Source: Nocardioides sp. YIM 152315 (GTDB lineage: Bacteria; Actinomycetota; Actinomycetes; Propionibacteriales; Nocardioidaceae). From it: DNA of 45,516 nt. A model generated the notes under the pieces. That model was not told the DNA's origin, ran no database searches, and was given only the letters and a program-made list of their open reading frames with translations. Both the position numbers and the translations under genes were made by a program. This document shows positions 15,346 through 23,679 of the stretch, piece by piece (the stretch's first letter is position 1; the number at the start of each line of letters is the position of its first letter). The DNA is taken from NCBI RefSeq assembly GCF_029210375.1, contig NZ_JARGER010000041.1, positions 1-45,516 of the forward strand, read 5' to 3'.

Positions 15346-16271
15346 GCGCGCCGATCCGGCGGTCCTGGCTGGCCGGGCTGATCGGGCACGGCGTCGGGCC
15401 GTCGTTGACGCCGGAGCTGCACGAGCGCGAAGCCGAGCGGCAGGGCCTGCGCTACGTCTACAAGGTCATCGACCTGCCCGACGGCCGGGTCGAGCCCCGC
15501 CGGCTCGAAGCCCTGCTGTCGGGCGCGCTCGCCCTCGGCTTCGACGGGCTCAACGTCACCCACCCCGTCAAGCAGGCGATGGTGTCGCTCGTCGACGACC
15601 TGGCGCCCGACGTCTCCGCCATCGGCGCCCTGAACACCGTGCTGCTCCGCGGTGGGCGCACCACCGGGCACAACACCGACGTCACCGGCTTCCGCCGTTC
15701 GTTCGCCGTCGAGCTGCCCGACGTCGACCGCGACCGCGTGGTGCTCTTCGGGGCCGGCGGCGCCGGCACCGCCGTGGCGCACGCGCTGGTCGAGCTCGGC
15801 GTACGCCGCCTCGTGGTCGTCGACCCCGACGCGGCCCGGGCGCGGACGCTCGCCGGCACGCTGCGGGCCGGCCCGGTCGAGGTCGAGCTCGCCGGCACGA
15901 CCTACAACGAGGTGGCGGACGCCGTCCACGGCGCCGCCGGGCTGGTCAACGCGACGCCGGTCGGCATGGCCGCCCACCCGGGCTCGCCGCTGCCGTCGGC
16001 ACTCCTGCGTGCCGACCTCTGGGTGGCCGACATCGTCTACCGCCCGCTGGACACGCCCCTGCTCGACGCGGCCCGCGCGGCCGGCTGCACCGTCCTCACC
16101 GGCGCCGGGATGGCCGTGCACCAGGCGGCCGACGCTTTCGAGCTGATCACGGGCCGGGCCGCCGACCGCGCGGCGATGCTGCGCGACTTCGACGAGCTGG
16201 TCGCGGCCGAGACCGCGGCGACCTCGGGAGACCCCACGACTCGGGACATCACTGGAGAAAGGAAAGGCTGA
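15342..16271 (+). CDS. Shikimate/quinate dehydrogenase, NAD-type
   Basis: A 309-residue AroE-family protein. Shikimate-binding and catalytic residues are present: K77 in NVTHPVK and D113 in GHNTDVTG. The nucleotide fold is GAGGAGTAVAHAL, with D161 in VVVDPD at the end of the second strand; an acidic residue there favours NAD over NADP, as in the catabolic quinate/shikimate dehydrogenase of Corynebacterium. The operon context (TRAP transporter, 3-dehydroshikimate dehydratase) also points to catabolism rather than aromatic biosynthesis. The GTG start overlaps the dctM stop. Whether quinate, shikimate or both are oxidised cannot be settled by eye. Confidence 0.9.
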   Translation: MSAPIRRSWLAGLIGHGVGPSLTPELHEREAERQGLRYVYKVIDLPDGRVEPRRLEALLSGALALGFDGLNVTHPVKQAMVSLVDDLAPDVSAIGALNTVLLRGGRTTGHNTDVTGFRRSFAVELPDVDRDRVVLFGAGGAGTAVAHALVELGVRRLVVVDPDAARARTLAGTLRAGPVEVELAGTTYNEVADAVHGAAGLVNATPVGMAAHPGSPLPSALLRADLWVADIVYRPLDTPLLDAARAAGCTVLTGAGMAVHQAADAFELITGRAADRAAMLRDFDELVAAETAATSGDPTTRDITGERKG

Positions 16272-17293
16272 TGGCACAGCGCAACCTGAGGAAGGGACTG
16301 GCGGCCTGCCTGGTCGCGGTCCCCCTCGCGGCCTTGGCCGCCTGCGGCAGCGACGACGACGACGGCGAGGAGGCCGGAGGGGACGTCACCCTCCAGCTCG
16401 CCCACAGCTACACCGAGGACCAGCCGCAGCACCGCTGCGGCGCCCAGGTGATCGCCGACGAGGTCGCGGACGCCGACGTCGGGCTGACCGTCGAGATCTT
16501 CCCGGCGAGCCAGCTCGGTCCGGACGCCGACCGGATCGCGTCGGTGGTCTCCGGTGACATCGACATGGACATCCAGGGCGCCTCTGCGCTCGGGGCCGTC
16601 TACGAGCCGGTGGCCGTGCTCGACGCGGCGTACGCCTTCGACGACGCCGACCACCTCGCGCGCTACTTCGACAGCGACGCCGGGGCCGAGCTGCTGCAGG
16701 GCTTCGAGGACGAGACCGGCGTCCACACCCTCGGCGCCTGGTCGGCGGGCATGCGCCAGTTCACCGCCAACGACCCGATCCGGGAGCCGGCCGACCTCGA
16801 CGGGCTGCGGATGCGCTTCCCGAACTCCCCGCAGTTCCTGATGAACGCCAAGGCGCTCGGCGCCGACGCGACCGAGGTCGCCTACGAGGAGCTCTTCCTC
16901 GCCCTCCAGCAGGGGACGGTCGACGGCCAGGAGAACCCGATCACCAACATCGCGGCCAGCAGCCTCCAGGAGGTCCAGGACTACATCTCGATGTCCAACC
17001 ACCAGGCCAACTCCAACCTGGTGATCATCGGCGCCGACTCGTGGTCCGGGCTGAGCGCGGAGCAGCAGGACGCCCTGACCGCTGCGGTCGGGGCGGCCGA
17101 GGAGCAGGTCCCCGAGTGCGTCACGGAGGACGAGGAGGCGACGCTCGCCGAGTGGGAGGACAGCGGCGAGATGGAGGTCGTCGACGACGTCGACGTCGAG
17201 GCGTTCCGCAGCCAGGCCGACGCCTACCTGCGCGACAACTTCGACGAGGAGCAGCTCGCCGTCTACGACGGCATCCGCGGCGAGGCGAAGTGA
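16271..17293 (+). CDS. dctP: TRAP transporter solute-binding lipoprotein, DctP-type
   Basis: 340 residues with a lipoprotein signal (basic start, LAAC lipobox, C25) and an acidic linker GSDDDDGEE. The DctP domain spans about 40-330; R182 in GLRMRFPNS is the arginine that clamps the substrate carboxylate in this family. It would bind quinate, shikimate or a related hydroxy acid at the cell surface and deliver it to DctQM. The ATG overlaps the dehydrogenase stop (TGATG), and GGAGAAAGGAAAGG is a clear ribosome site. It lies after the dehydrogenase rather than next to dctQM. Confidence 0.93.
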   Translation: MAQRNLRKGLAACLVAVPLAALAACGSDDDDGEEAGGDVTLQLAHSYTEDQPQHRCGAQVIADEVADADVGLTVEIFPASQLGPDADRIASVVSGDIDMDIQGASALGAVYEPVAVLDAAYAFDDADHLARYFDSDAGAELLQGFEDETGVHTLGAWSAGMRQFTANDPIREPADLDGLRMRFPNSPQFLMNAKALGADATEVAYEELFLALQQGTVDGQENPITNIAASSLQEVQDYISMSNHQANSNLVIIGADSWSGLSAEQQDALTAAVGAAEEQVPECVTEDEEATLAEWEDSGEMEVVDDVDVEAFRSQADAYLRDNFDEEQLAVYDGIRGEAK

Positions 17294-17297
17294 CGCA

Positions 17298-18278
17298 GTG
17301 ACGGTCCAGACCTTCCGGGGCCCGGTGTCGCCGGACGACCTCGGCACGACGCTGGTGCACGAGCACGTGTTCGTGGGTCACCCGGAGCTGGACCTGAACC
17401 TCCCCCACCCGGAGTGGGACGAGGACGTCGCGATCGAGACCGCGGTCGAGGGCCTGGAGCGGCTGTGGGACCTCGGGGTCCGCACGGTCGTCGACCTGAC
17501 CGTCCTCGGGCTCGGTCGCGACGTCGCGCGGGTCGCTCGGGTGGCCGAGCGGGTGCGCGTGCACCTGGTGGCCTCGACGGGCTACTACACGGCCGACGTG
17601 CTGCCGGCGTACTTCTCCACGCACGGTCCGGGACGCCTCGTCGGGGGCCCGGACCCGCTCCTCGACGTCTTCCTCCGCGACCTCCAGGTGGGGATCGCCG
17701 GGACGGGGATCCGGGCCGGGATGCTGAAGGTCGTCACGGACCGGCCCGGCATCACCCCCGACGTCCACCGCGTGATGGAGGCCGCGGCCACCGCCCAGCG
17801 GCGTACCGGCGTCCCGATCACGACGCACACCCACGCACCGTTGCGCAGCGGACGCGACCAGCTGGCCTTCCTCCGCGAGCGCGGGGTCGCGCCAGAGCGT
17901 CTGGTGATCGGCCACTGCGGCGACACCGAGGACCTCGACTACCTGCGCGAGCTGATGGACGCGGGCGCCACCATCGGGATGGACCGGTTCGGGATGGAGC
18001 ACGTGCTGCCCGACCAGGCGCGGGTCGCGACCGTGCTCGCCCTGCTGCGCGAGGGGTACGCCGACCGGATGGTCCTCTCCCACGACGCGGCGTACTTCAG
18101 CCGGGTGACGCCGCCGTCGTGGCGGGCCGCGCACGTGCCGCACTGGCACCTCGAGAACATCTCGCGCCGGATCCTCCCGCGGCTCCGCGAGGGCGGCGCG
18201 ACCGACGAGCAGATCCACCAGATGACGGTGGTCAACCCCGCCCGGGTGCTGACGCCGTCCGCCCCCACGGAGCGGTGA
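17298..18278 (+). CDS. Phosphotriesterase-family metal-dependent hydrolase
   Basis: A 326-residue TIM-barrel enzyme of the amidohydrolase superfamily. Likely metal ligands: H21 and H23 (VHEHVF), bridging K144 (MLKV), H177 (THTH), H206 (GHCGD) and D263 (SHDA). Known members hydrolyse lactones, esters or phosphotriesters. It starts four bases after dctP and overlaps the next gene, so it belongs to the quinate/shikimate-type operon; a lactone or ester of the imported acid (for example a quinide or an acylquinate) is a reasonable but untested substrate. The GTG start has no strong ribosome site, and coupling to dctP is likely. Confidence 0.88.
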   Translation: MTVQTFRGPVSPDDLGTTLVHEHVFVGHPELDLNLPHPEWDEDVAIETAVEGLERLWDLGVRTVVDLTVLGLGRDVARVARVAERVRVHLVASTGYYTADVLPAYFSTHGPGRLVGGPDPLLDVFLRDLQVGIAGTGIRAGMLKVVTDRPGITPDVHRVMEAAATAQRRTGVPITTHTHAPLRSGRDQLAFLRERGVAPERLVIGHCGDTEDLDYLRELMDAGATIGMDRFGMEHVLPDQARVATVLALLREGYADRMVLSHDAAYFSRVTPPSWRAAHVPHWHLENISRRILPRLREGGATDEQIHQMTVVNPARVLTPSAPTER

Positions 18279-20080
18279 TGCGCACCTCGATCGCGACGGT
18301 CTGCCTCAGCGGCACCCTCACGGGGAAGCTGCAGGCGGCGGCCGAGGCCGGCTTCGACGGCGTCGAGATCTTCGAGCCCGACCTGGTCGCCACGCCGGCC
18401 AGCCCGGAGGAGGTCGTCGCGCTCGCGGACCGGCTCGGCCTCTCGCTCGACCTCTACCAGCCTTTCCGGGACGCCGAGGGCGTCGGCGAGGACGAGTTCG
18501 CGCGGGTGCTGCGCCGCGCCCGCGCGAAGTTCGCCCTGATGCAGCGACTCGGCATCGACACGATGCTCGTGTGCAGCAACGTCGGCACCGCGACGATCGA
18601 CGACGACGCGGTGTCGGCCGAGCAGCTGCACCGGCTGGGGGACGCGGCCGCCGAGCACGGCGTCCGGATCGCCTACGAGGCGCTGGCGTGGGGCCGGTAC
18701 GTCGACGACTACCGGCGGGCCTGGCGCATCGTCGAGCAGGCCGACCACGACGCGGTCGGCGTCTGCCTCGACAGCTTCCACATCCTCTCGCGCGGGCACG
18801 ACCCGAGCGCGATCGAGAGCATGCCCGGGTCGAAGATCTTCTACGTCCAGCTCGCCGACGCCCCGGCGCTGACGATGGACGTGCTCTCGTGGTCGCGCCA
18901 CCACCGCCTCTTCCCCGGCGAGGGGGCGTTCGACCTGGGCGCGTTCGTCACCCACGTCCTCCGCGCGGGGTACGACGGGCCGTTGTCGCTCGAGGTCTTC
19001 AACGACGTCTTCCGGCAGACCGACGTGCTGCGGACGGCGCGGCAGGCGCGTCGTTCGCTCACCTGGCTGGAGGACGTGGTCGGCAGCCGGCCGCTGCCGC
19101 GGGTCGCCGAGCCGGCGGGCTTCGACTTCGTCGAGGTCCGCGCGGCGGACACCGGGGAGGTCGACGTGCTCCTCCAGCAGCTGGGCTTCACGTTCCGCGG
19201 ACGCCACCGCAGCAAGGACGCGCGACTGTGGAGCGAGGGTCCGGCCAGGGTGGTCTGCAACGAGCAGCATCCGCGCGACCCGGAGCCGACGCTCGCCGCG
19301 GTGGGGTTCGGGGTGGCCGAGCCCGCCGTCTCGGCGGCGCGCGCGCGGGCGCTGCGAGCCCCCACGGTCTACCGCCGCACCCTCGCCAGCGAGCAGGAGC
19401 TCCCCGCCTTCCGCGCCCCCGACGGCACCGAGGTGTTCCTCGGTCCGGTGTCTGACGGTGATGCCCCCTGGGTGCCGGAGTTCGAGGGCGGGAGGGATCC
19501 CGGCCCGGCCCTGCTGACCGGCATCGACCACGTCAACCTCGCCGAGTCGTGGCAGTGCTTCGACGAGGCAGTCCTCTTCTACAGCAGCGTCCTCGGGCTC
19601 AGCGCGGACGCGAGCCAGGAGGTCCCGGCGCCCAACGGCCTGGTCCGCAGCCAGGTCGTCCGGTCGGCGACCGGCGGGTGCCGGCTCGCGCTCAACGTCG
19701 CGCCGCTCGCGTGGGACCAGTCCTCGGGATTCCCCCAGCACGTCGCCTTCGCGACCGACGACGTCGCCGCCGTCGCCCATCGGGCCCTCGAGCGCGGTCT
19801 CGCGCCGCTGCCGGTCCCGCGCAACTACTACGACGACCTGCGCGCCCGGTACGACCTGTCGGCCGACGAGGTCGGGAGGATGGCCGAGCTCGGCCTGCTG
19901 CACGACCGCGACGCCGGCCGAGACTTCACACACTTCTACACCGCGACCGTCGGTGGCGTCTTCTTCGAGGTCGTGCAGCGCCGGGGCGGGTACGACGGCT
20001 ACGGGGCCGCCAACGCCGGCGTACGTCTCGCCGCCCAGCACCGCGGCGCGCCGGAGCCGGGTCAGCGCACCGCGCGGTAG
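18278..20080 (+). CDS. quiC1: 3-Dehydroshikimate dehydratase (QuiC1-like) fused to HPPD-like domain
   Basis: 600 residues. The N-terminal sugar-phosphate-isomerase-like barrel (1 to about 275) has metal ligands E134, D165, Q191 and E239, the set I recall for Pseudomonas QuiC1, which converts 3-dehydroshikimate to protocatechuate. The C-terminal vicinal-oxygen-chelate domain (about 285-595) keeps the HPPD-type iron triad H418, H488 and E564. The whole-protein layout matches the annotated bifunctional isomerase/4-hydroxyphenylpyruvate dioxygenase family; the second domain's activity in QuiC1 proteins is not established. The ATG overlaps the previous stop (TGATG). It is the last gene of the operon; no protocatechuate-cleavage genes are in the window. 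Confidence 0.92.
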   Translation: MRTSIATVCLSGTLTGKLQAAAEAGFDGVEIFEPDLVATPASPEEVVALADRLGLSLDLYQPFRDAEGVGEDEFARVLRRARAKFALMQRLGIDTMLVCSNVGTATIDDDAVSAEQLHRLGDAAAEHGVRIAYEALAWGRYVDDYRRAWRIVEQADHDAVGVCLDSFHILSRGHDPSAIESMPGSKIFYVQLADAPALTMDVLSWSRHHRLFPGEGAFDLGAFVTHVLRAGYDGPLSLEVFNDVFRQTDVLRTARQARRSLTWLEDVVGSRPLPRVAEPAGFDFVEVRAADTGEVDVLLQQLGFTFRGRHRSKDARLWSEGPARVVCNEQHPRDPEPTLAAVGFGVAEPAVSAARARALRAPTVYRRTLASEQELPAFRAPDGTEVFLGPVSDGDAPWVPEFEGGRDPGPALLTGIDHVNLAESWQCFDEAVLFYSSVLGLSADASQEVPAPNGLVRSQVVRSATGGCRLALNVAPLAWDQSSGFPQHVAFATDDVAAVAHRALERGLAPLPVPRNYYDDLRARYDLSADEVGRMAELGLLHDRDAGRDFTHFYTATVGGVFFEVVQRRGGYDGYGAANAGVRLAAQHRGAPEPGQRTAR

Positions 20081-20670
20081 CGCACGTGGGTCGCGTACGG
20101 CGAGTGCTCGGCCTCGACGATCTCGAGCGACGGCGTGATCGAGCCGTCGAAGATCCGCTCGCCACCTCCGAGCACGTCGGGCGCGACGTCGAGGACGAGC
20201 TCGTCGAGCTCGCCCGCGGCCAGCGCCTGGCGCACGACCGACGCACCGCCGGCGATGAGGACGTCGCCGTCGCCGTGCTCCCGCGCCCGCGCCAGCGCCG
20301 CCTCGAACCCGTCGGTCACGAAGTGGAAGGTCGTGCCGCCGGCCATCTCGAGGGGTTCGTGCGCGTGGTGGGTGAGCACGAAGACGGGGGCGTGGTAGGG
20401 CGGCTCGTCGCCCCACCAGCCGCGCCACTCGCCGTCGTGGGTCTCCCACGGTCCGCGCACCGGGCCGTACATGTGGCGGCCCATCACGTAGGCGTCGCGC
20501 GGCCGCGCGAGGTCCTCGCGCCAGCGGAGGTCGACCTCCGTGCGGCCGTCGTCGAACATCCAGCGGTGCAGCTCCTCGCCGCCGCGGCCGAGCGGCTCGG
20601 TCATGGTCTGGTCGCACCCGGCCATGAAGCCGTCCAGGGACACGGTCACGTGCGCCGAGGTGAAGGTCAT
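20062..20670 (-). CDS. Dihydrofolate-reductase-like (RibD C-terminal family) protein
   Basis: A 202-residue protein of the RibD_C/DHFR fold (YyaP/YwjB group): VTVSLDGFMAG near the N-terminus, DAYVMGRHMYG around 60-70, and the NADPH-site segment VLIAGGASVVRQAL around 140-152. The biological substrate of this group is not known. I chose ATG 20670 (MTFTSAHVT) because GGAG lies five bases upstream; GTG 20676 would add two residues. Its 3' end overlaps the end of quiC1 by 19 bp on the opposite strand. Confidence 0.88.
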   Translation of the reverse strand: MTFTSAHVTVSLDGFMAGCDQTMTEPLGRGGEELHRWMFDDGRTEVDLRWREDLARPRDAYVMGRHMYGPVRGPWETHDGEWRGWWGDEPPYHAPVFVLTHHAHEPLEMAGGTTFHFVTDGFEAALARAREHGDGDVLIAGGASVVRQALAAGELDELVLDVAPDVLGGGERIFDGSITPSLEIVEAEHSPYATHVRYRAVR

Positions 20671-20908
20671 GCCCACTCCGACCCGCCGGACGAGCCGGAC
20701 TCATCGGCCCAGACGGGTTGTTCCCAGGGGTCGTGCCGGCGAGCGGCGCTCAGCGCCGCGCCGGCAAGGCGCGGGAGCGACGTCGTACCTGCCCGTCCTG
20801 CGAGCGACCGCAACGCAGCCGGCGTGGATGCTGAGCGTCGCGCAGCGTGCGATCCCGTGGAACGGGTCGTCTGGACGCAGTGTCGGCGGTCGCGTCCATG
20901 CTGGGCCC
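20671..20908. other. Divergent intergenic region with long hairpin
   Basis: A compound hairpin at 20734-20766 has outer arms TGCCGGC/GCCGGCA and inner arms GGCGCT/AGCGCC with one loop base. It lacks a U tract and is upstream of both flanking genes, so it is not a simple terminator. For rmuC, CATGCT (20897-20902) lies six bases before ATG 20909 and could be a leaderless -10. No other gene is visible. Confidence 0.45.
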
Positions 20909-21964
20909 ATGGACGTCCTGACGCTCTTCCTCACGCTCCTGGTGGGTCTCGCCCTGGGACTGGTCGTCGGACTGCTGTGGTCCCGGTCGCGGCCCGCCGC
21001 GATCCAGCGGCATGCCGCGGGCCTGGTCGACCAGGCCGAGGTGATGCAGGGCCTCGACCGGCTCAGCGACCAGATGCACCACCTCGACCGCTCCCGCGCG
21101 AGCTGGCAGGGCCAGTTCGTCGCCCAGGTCGAGCAGCTCCAGCGCGAGACGCGCTCGCTCTCGACCGCGCTCCGCAAGCCCCAGGTGCGGGGGCGGTGGG
21201 GCGAGCTCCACCTGCGGCGCGCCGTCGAGCTCGCGGGTCTCGTCGACCGGTGCGACTTCGCCGAGCAGGTCCGGCTCGACGACGGCGCGCGACGACCCGA
21301 CCTGGTCGTCCGGCTGGTCGGCGGCCGCAGCGTGGTCGTCGACGCGAAGGTGCCGCTCGACGCCTACCTCGACGCGACCTCGACCGACGACGCCGAGGAC
21401 CACCGGCGCCACCTGGCCCGCCACGCCGCCCAGCTGCGCACCCACGTCGACGCGCTCGGCGGCAAGCGCTACTGGCGCTCCCTGGCCGAGAGCCCGGAGT
21501 TCGTGGTGCTCTTCGTGCCCGCCGAGTCGTTCCTCGCCGCCGCGCTCGACGCCGACCCGGCGCTGATCGAGTACGCCGCGGCGCGGCAGGTCGTGCTCGC
21601 GACGCCGACCACCCTCATCGCGCTGCTGCGCACGGTCGCGCACGGCTGGAGCCACGAGGCGCTCGCCGACCAGGCCCGCGAGATCCACGGCCTCGGCCGC
21701 GAGCTGCACGAGCGGCTGGCAAGCATGAACGGTCACCTCGACCAGCTCGGCCGCTCGCTCAACGCCGCCGTCGGCCACTACAACCAGACGGTCGGGTCGC
21801 TCGAGTCCCGCGTGCTGGTGTCGGCCCGACGGTTCGGCGACCTGCCGACGCCCCGTCAGGTCGAGGCCGCGACCCGGTCCACCGGCGGCGTCGCCCCGCT
21901 GCGCGCGGTCGCCCGGCGCGCCGCCGATGACGGCGACGCCGCGGACCCTAACGTGGCCCTGTGA
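20909..21964 (+). CDS. rmuC: DNA recombination protein RmuC
   Basis: 351 residues. An N-terminal membrane anchor (about 3-25, LTLFLTLLVGLALGLVVGLL) precedes a coiled coil at about 45-85 and the RmuC nuclease-like domain at about 90-300, with landmarks GRWGELHLRRAVELAG and RPDLVVRL...VVDAKVPLDAY and ALIEYAAARQVVLATPTTLIALL. RmuC limits inversion recombination at short inverted repeats; its core resembles PD-(D/E)xK nucleases. The ATG at 20909 gives the membrane anchor at the usual place; longer reading upstream lacks it. Its stop overlaps the next start (GTGA). Confidence 0.94.
   Translation: MDVLTLFLTLLVGLALGLVVGLLWSRSRPAAIQRHAAGLVDQAEVMQGLDRLSDQMHHLDRSRASWQGQFVAQVEQLQRETRSLSTALRKPQVRGRWGELHLRRAVELAGLVDRCDFAEQVRLDDGARRPDLVVRLVGGRSVVVDAKVPLDAYLDATSTDDAEDHRRHLARHAAQLRTHVDALGGKRYWRSLAESPEFVVLFVPAESFLAAALDADPALIEYAAARQVVLATPTTLIALLRTVAHGWSHEALADQAREIHGLGRELHERLASMNGHLDQLGRSLNAAVGHYNQTVGSLESRVLVSARRFGDLPTPRQVEAATRSTGGVAPLRAVARRAADDGDAADPNVAL
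21949..21960 (+). promoter_or_regulatory. Possible internal leaderless -10
   Basis: TAACGT (21949-21954) inside the end of rmuC, six bases before GTG 21961. Confidence 0.4.
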
Positions 21965-22374
21965 GCCAGCGGACCCTCTGGGAGGAGGGACACGAGCCCG
22001 GCCGCCAGGTGGCCGTCCTCGGGGTGGCGGTCACGCTGACCGTCGCCGTGCTCGACCTGCTCTCCTTCGGCGAGCTCACGCTCCTCTTCGACCTCAGCTT
22101 CGTGCTCGTCTGCCTGGCCCTAGCGCTGCTGGTGCGGCCGCGGGACTTCTTCACCGTGGGCGTCCTGCCGCCGCTGCTGATGGTCGGCACCTTCACGTTC
22201 CTGGGGCTGATCCGGCCCGAGGCGATCGCCGACCGCGACGACGGCGTCGTGCAGGCGGTCGTGAGCGGCCTCGGTCATCACGCGGGCGCGCTGATCATCG
22301 GCTACGGCCTGAGCCTGGGCGTGCTCGCCGTACGCCAGCGCGTGCTCCGCCGCTCCGGCCTGGTCGCCCGCTGA
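21961..22374 (+). CDS. Small membrane protein, DUF6542-like
   Basis: 137 residues with about four hydrophobic segments (about 18-35, 38-57, 63-82 and 103-122). It resembles the actinobacterial DUF6542 proteins that sit near ispH/xseA and ychF; I base this on length, topology, the RPRDFFTVGVLPPLLM-type segment and neighbourhood. Function is unknown. The GTG start overlaps the rmuC stop, and TAACGT six bases upstream could give an additional leaderless transcript. Confidence 0.75.
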   Translation: MSQRTLWEEGHEPGRQVAVLGVAVTLTVAVLDLLSFGELTLLFDLSFVLVCLALALLVRPRDFFTVGVLPPLLMVGTFTFLGLIRPEAIADRDDGVVQAVVSGLGHHAGALIIGYGLSLGVLAVRQRVLRRSGLVAR

Positions 22375-22377
22375 GCG

Positions 22378-23040
22378 ATGACAGCACGACGCGCCTCGAC
22401 CCAGCCGCCGCGGATCGAGCCCCTCGGGCTCGGCCGCCTCGACGCCGGCGATCCTGCGCTGCTGGCACCGGGCGGCGACCTCGACTCGCTGCGTTTCGAC
22501 GAGGTGACCCTGCCGGCGCTCGACCTGTCCCGAGCGACGGTCCGGGAGTCGCGGTTCGCCGGGCTCGCCGCCGACGAGGCCGACCTGCGGGGCGCCCGGC
22601 TGGGCGACGTGGAGATGACCGGGGTCGACCTCCCGGTGGTCCGCGCCGCCCGCAGCCAGTGGCAGGACGTCGCGATCAGCGGCCGGATGGGCTCGGTGGA
22701 GGCCTACGACACCCACTGGCGCTCGGTGCACTTCGTCGGCTGCAAGCTCAGCTTCGTCAACCTGCGCGCGGCGGAGCTGCTCGACGTCGCGTTCACCGAC
22801 TGCCTCATCGAGGAGCTGGACCTCGGTGGTGCCGAGGCCCGCCGGGTCCGGTTCGGCACCAGCCGCGTCGCCCACCTCGACGTGCGGCAGGCCGAGCTGC
22901 ACGACTTCGACCTCCGCGGCGCGCACCTGGAGTCGATCGACGGGCTGACGAGCCTGCGCGGCGCCACGATCGACACCGACCAGCTCACGCTGCTCGCTCC
23001 GCTGCTGGCCGCCGGCCTCGGCCTCCGGGTGGAGAACTGA
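22378..23040 (+). CDS. Pentapeptide-repeat-like protein
   Basis: 220 residues with many five-residue A(D/N)LxX-type units: LDLSRATVRESRFAGL, ADLRGARLGDVEM, then VNLRAAELLDVAFTDC, LDLGGAEARRVRF and FDLRGAHLES. Such repeats form a right-handed quadrilateral beta helix. Some members (Qnr/MfpA) mimic DNA and protect gyrase, but repeats here are irregular and there is no specific sign of that role. It starts three bases after the DUF6542-like gene and is probably cotranscribed with rmuC. Confidence 0.85.
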   Translation: MTARRASTQPPRIEPLGLGRLDAGDPALLAPGGDLDSLRFDEVTLPALDLSRATVRESRFAGLAADEADLRGARLGDVEMTGVDLPVVRAARSQWQDVAISGRMGSVEAYDTHWRSVHFVGCKLSFVNLRAAELLDVAFTDCLIEELDLGGAEARRVRFGTSRVAHLDVRQAELHDFDLRGAHLESIDGLTSLRGATIDTDQLTLLAPLLAAGLGLRVEN

Positions 23041-23047
23041 CGGGCTG

Positions 23048-23671
23048 TCAGGTGGTGAACCGGCCGGGGTCGCCGGCGCCGACGCGCACCACCTCGGGGT
23101 AGCCCTCCGACCAATCGATCACCGTCGTCGGCTCGGCCGGCGTCTCCCCCGCCTCGACGACCACGTCGACCTCGTGGTCGAGCTCCTCCTTGATCTCCCA
23201 GCCCAGGCCGCGCGGCTCGGACTCGCCCGGCAGGATCAGGGTGCTCGTGAGCAGCGGCTCGCCCAGCTCGCCCAGCAGCGCCTGCACGAAGACGTGGTCG
23301 GGGATCCGGACCCCGACGGTGCGCTTCTTCGGGTGCATCAGCCGGCGCGGCACCTCCTGGGTCGCGGGGAGGATGAAGGTGTACGGGCCGGGCGTCGCGG
23401 CCTTGATCGCCCGGAACGCCGCGTTGTCGATGTGCACGAACTGGCCGAGCTGGGCGAAGTCCTTGCACATCAGCGTGAAGTGGTGCCGCTCGTCGAGCCC
23501 GCGGATCCGCAGGATCCGGTCGCGACCCTCGCGGTTGCCGAGCCGGGAGCCGAGCGCGTAGCCCGAGTCCGTGGGGTAGGCGATCAGCTGGTCGTCGCGC
23601 AGCGCGTCGGCGATCTGGCCGAGCAGCCGCGGCTGAGGGTTGTCCGGGTGGACGTCGAGGTAGCGCGCCAT
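23048..23671 (-). CDS. YciO/YrdC/Sua5-family protein (threonylcarbamoyl-AMP synthase-like)
   Basis: 207 residues, a single YrdC fold. Landmarks: LIAYPTDSGYALGSRLGN (about 29-46), HHFTLMCKDFAQL, GPYTFILPATQEVPRRLMHPKKRTVGVRIPDH (about 95-126) and TSTLILPG. The absence of the Sua5 C-terminal domain and the HHFTLMCK segment fit the YciO subgroup, which is related to TsaC (tRNA t6A synthesis) but whose members may not all make t6A. Stop codon is at 23048; the ATG start at 23671 is eight bases after the ispH stop, so the two form an operon. Confidence 0.88.
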   Translation of the reverse strand: MARYLDVHPDNPQPRLLGQIADALRDDQLIAYPTDSGYALGSRLGNREGRDRILRIRGLDERHHFTLMCKDFAQLGQFVHIDNAAFRAIKAATPGPYTFILPATQEVPRRLMHPKKRTVGVRIPDHVFVQALLGELGEPLLTSTLILPGESEPRGLGWEIKEELDHEVDVVVEAGETPAEPTTVIDWSEGYPEVVRVGAGDPGRFTT

Positions 23672-23679
23672 GACGGAGG

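Noticed and set aside
16037..17347. 436-codon minus-strand frame over dctP
   Set aside because: Mirror of dctP and neighbours; Val/Gly/Asp-rich with no domain.
17939..20704. 921-codon minus-strand frame
   Set aside because: Antisense to PTE and quiC1 genes, whose catalytic residues are intact.
19549..21930. 793-codon plus-strand frame
   Set aside because: Overlaps quiC1, the DHFR-like gene and rmuC out of frame; Arg/Pro/Ala-rich.
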